64,000 bases of DNA from Cocos nucifera (taxonomy: Eukaryota > Streptophyta > Magnoliopsida > Arecales > Arecaceae), in assembly GCA_006176705.1 (NCBI GenBank), contig QRFJ01000048.1, positions 2,134,919 through 2,198,918 on the forward strand, written 5' to 3'. Every line of letters begins with the position of its first letter. The stretch's first letter is position 1. The position numbers and the translations under genes are program-made. Below the pieces are notes generated by a model. The model was not told the DNA's origin, did not search any database, and saw nothing but the letters and a program-made list of their open reading frames with translations. Shown in pieces: positions 61,191-64,000 of this stretch.

Positions 61191-63397
61191 TCTACTTTCA
61201 AATCTATAATTCCTATTTAGATCATATTTAAAAATAGGATATCCTTAGAGGTGAAAAAGGGAAGAGAGGCATAAAGGAAAAGAAAAGTACTGCAGGATCC
61301 TACTCACCTTCACTCTAAGTTTTTTTCATCTAGAACTGATGCCTAAACACTCTAAAATTTTTACCACATAATGCCAACCCCTTCTCCTACATGGACAAAA
61401 ATTCTCATAATTTATTAACATGAATACCATGGGAAAATCATATAAAAAATGATAAGGGTTGAGTGGTTGAGAGGTTTTAACCACTCACTTGATTTCAAAA
61501 ATTAAATGAGCCTCTTATCCTTATCCAATGCCCCCTCCCTTATATTTAACATGCAGAAGGACTCTCCTTCTGCATGTATATTTTTATTTCTCAAAAAATA
61601 TTCGATAAACAAAAGAAAGGGTGTGGGAAGCAGAGTAGAAAGGTCAAAAATGGTGGGCGCATGAAAGAATTTGAATTCAAACTTCATTTGACTTGGTCCT
61701 AATTAGTTTCAACCAAACTAATTAATTTAAATCTAATTAAACCAAGTTAAATCTAAATAAATTAGACTTAGCCTAATCTAATAAAATTTTAATTAAATTA
61801 AAAATTAATTAGATCTATGTCCTGCTCAAATCAATGTCAAAACTCTCATAGCGATTAGGTCATCTCATGACTTGATCGAATTAAATCTAATTGAATTAAA
61901 TTCAATCAGACTTGATCAGATTTTTATTACTCAATCAAATTAATCTAATCAAAAATCAAATTACTAATTAATTCTCTAAAAAATATCTGAGTCCAAATCG
62001 AAAGGATTATTGAACAATAGAGTCCTATCAATATGAAACTCTTGAAAAGTCCTAAATTAGTGGGACTCTTGAACCCAGTGTCCTAAATGAATCAAACTCA
62101 CGATCAAAGAGTTTCAGATGAGTAGGACTCAAAGTCCCAGTTCAGTAGGACTATTGATTATAAAATTTCAGTCCAGTGGGACTCTTGACCACAGTATCCT
62201 AGATTATCAAGACTCATGATCAGAGAGTCTCAGATAAGTAGGACTCAGAGTTCTAGTCCAGTAGGACTCTTGATCAAAGAGTTTCAGTCCAGTGAAACTC
62301 TTTGGCCATAGAGTTTCAGACCAATAGAACTCTTGATCAGAGAATCCCAAACAAGTCGAACTCAGAGTCTCAGTCTAGTAGGACTCTTGGTCACAAAATT
62401 TTAGTCTAGTGGAACTCTTGACCATAGTGTCTTAGAGCAATGAAACTCTTGATCAGCTATCAGATCAGATAGGAATCCTAATGTGTGTGATCCCGCAAGT
62501 CCAAATCTAAGTCGATAGCATAAAAATCAATTTCTATACTAATCGAAGTGATAATCTAGCAATGGTACCCGATGTCTGGATAGGTTGAATAATCGTAATC
62601 GCAATATTCAGAATCTACGTGAATATGGTTATCGTATAATTCATCTCTATGACCTCTATGTAATAGATGACTCAGGGTTAGACTGTCAACCCTAGAAAAT
62701 ACATCCATGTCGTGTCTCAAAGCAATTAATCCCGTGACTCCTCACTAAGACTATCCTGACCAAGGTTTTGCTAAATTGAAATACAATTGAACACAGCTCC
62801 TAAAATCAGGAGTGGTCAATTCCATCTTGATACATGCACCGACTCTACAAGTACTTGACTGTGTCCAAAATCTTCCGTCATTGAATTAAAAATTTAGATA
62901 GTCCAGCATCAAAACATAGTGAGTTGCTTGAAAGTCACCATGGTGATCTCAAATCGAACGGACATTTATACCCATATTCCATCGAAGCTAATCTTGATAG
63001 GAGAAAAGTCCCAAAGTTGGTCACGTTCATTGCAGATGTACCCATACATCTTACTTGCATGCCATATCAGTGTCTCAATACTCCTTAATTATGAGGACAA
63101 CCAACCTATATGGCACACAACGATCTATATGTGATAAACATTATCGTCCTAAGTAACAACATATCATTCAATCGTAAACTATTTAAGGATTAAATGATAA
63201 ATTCTTCTTTGCCAAATCTAGATAGTCCCAAGGACTTCATCACAACATAGGAGTTCATTAGAAGACAACAAAATTTATAATGAAAATATCAAAATAATTT
63301 TTATTAATTTATAATTCATATATAATTATAAATATATGGCCCAACCGTCAATAGACTGATGATTGACTTTGGGATACATTTCCAATAATCTCCAACA
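61191..63397 (-). mobile_element. Family E solo LTR (minus orientation) inside CACTA copy 2
   Basis: It ends with TTATTGG-type bases and CTCCAACA at 63397, the complement of the LTR start TGTTGGAGATTATTGG. Long blocks match 58000-60060 in reverse complement (for example 62460-62560 with 58860-58960). No internal retroelement sequence, primer site or polypurine tract is present. CACTA sequence resumes directly on the right. Its left end could not be fixed to a TG dinucleotide. Confidence 0.72.
62005..62465. repeat. Minisatellite within the family E solo LTR
   Basis: About ten imperfect units of roughly 40-46 bp contain GTAGGACTCTTGATCA and AGAGTTTCAG. The matching place in the LTR at 58000-60060 lacks the array. 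Confidence 0.8.
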
Positions 63398-63970
63398 CAC
63401 AATTCAACACCGACATCTGAGTGTATATTTTTGTTATGTTATTTATTTATTTATTTTATATAGTATTTGTATACTTATAAATTTGTATAATATATTTTCA
63501 ATGCAGGTGCATCATCCAGTAGGATATTTCATGGTCCCATATGCATGCCACATGTATGAAACCACCAGCATCAGGTGATGGTGCAGTATGATGCAGAGGA
63601 AAGATCAGTAGGGAAGACTGCATGGGGGATGCATTTTTTTTTGAAGTGTTTATGAGACGGTCCGACATCATTCTAGTATTGCCCATAGATTGATAATTGA
63701 TGAATGCTGGTGTCAGAAATCAAATGTGGGAGGAGATATGGATAAGTATATCTTTATTAAATTTATGCATTTGATATGTTTACACTTTGTTTGATTAAAA
63801 TAATTTGGTAACTAACTTTGATAACTTTGTACAGAAAAGGTATAATTTTTTAGATCATGAAAGAACTTGAGATGTCCGACTAAAGAAGATTGAAAAATTA
63901 TACCAGGGCTACAAGATCAAGCTCTATAAAGGATGGCTCGAGCACCGATGAGACACTTCGAAGGAGCTTG
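63398..63970 (+). mobile_element. CACTA copy 2, middle transposase exons (plus orientation)
   Basis: It matches 20430-20996 of copy 1. After ATGCAG (63501-63506) comes the exon with VHHPVGYFMVPYACHMYETT, which is broken by stops. The next exon, starting near 63838, reads YNFLDHERT-like and KLYKGWLEHR and carries the same TGA (CACCGATGAGAC) as copy 1. It stops at AAGGAGCTTG (63961-63970). Confidence 0.76.
63966..63970. other. GCTTG: half of a split target-site duplication
   Basis: It is the complement of CAAGC at 41144-41148. Together they mark the insertion point of one family A copia in CACTA copy 2. Confidence 0.7.
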
Positions 63971-64000
63971 TGTTAGATATATGTGCCCTAGAAGCCAAAA
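63971..64000 (+). mobile_element. Start of a family A LTR (plus orientation)
   Basis: TGTTAGATATATGTGCC is the LTR start of family A, identical to the complement of 1840-1856. The rest lies beyond the window. Confidence 0.82.

Overview
The window looks like plant nuclear DNA, most likely from a monocot with a repeat-rich genome. It is AT-rich and dense in nested Ty1/copia and Ty3/gypsy LTR elements and CACTA transposons, with intron-sized low-copy stretches and C-to-T type nonsense decay. A palm is my guess from general appearance only; nothing here proves the species. I see no complete host gene, no rRNA or tRNA gene, no CRISPR array and no bacterial or organellar operon. The only host gene material is a captured fragment of the plastid/mitochondrial protease gene FTSH11 (two copies) and one isolated exon of a GRF-interacting-factor (SSXT domain) gene. 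Letters A to E below are my own labels for the LTR families.

Layout, left part. 1-1856 is the end of a family A copia LTR (minus orientation) that abuts an FTSH11 exon-1 fragment (1857-2337). The fragment belongs to a Mutator-like (Pack-MULE) copy whose right arm ends near 6021. A family B LTR element (2353-5568) splits this copy. 6550-12660 is a decayed family C copia element in minus orientation. Its 3' LTR (6550-8534) is split by a second Pack-MULE (6768-8313) that carries the same FTSH11 fragment in the opposite orientation. 12661-17390 is AT-rich DNA with a GC-rich island, a possible CACTA relic and a MULE-like non-autonomous element (15692-16553).

Middle. 17391-22430 is a complete CACTA element with matching termini, a TTG target duplication, a very large internal inverted repeat and a decayed multi-exon Transposase_24-like gene. 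It sits in intron-like low-copy DNA. That DNA also holds the lone SSXT exon (23216-23293), microsatellites, another CACTA end, a family C LTR (26323-26751) and a family B solo LTR (28606-30177).

Right part. The 3' half of a second CACTA element lies at 31526-41148 in minus orientation. It is interrupted by a head-to-head pair of family D gypsy-type elements (32062-40067). 41149-51331 looks like a full family A copia in minus orientation, but its two LTRs are not sisters. It is followed by a plus-strand family A fragment (51332-55683) and a family E copia (55684-about 60060). The 5' half of the second CACTA element is at 60075-63970 in plus orientation, split by a family E solo LTR. It stops at a family A LTR that starts at 63971.

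The two halves of the second CACTA element break at the same target pentamer, CAAGC at 41144-41148 and its complement GCTTG at 63966-63970, each against the opposite end of a family A LTR. The simplest reading is one CACTA copy hit by one family A insertion, then split by a roughly 22.8-kb inversion between inverted family A LTRs (or by an assembly join that mimics this). That rearrangement and the FTSH11-carrying Pack-MULE family are the most notable contents. I do not see an obvious new biochemical system.
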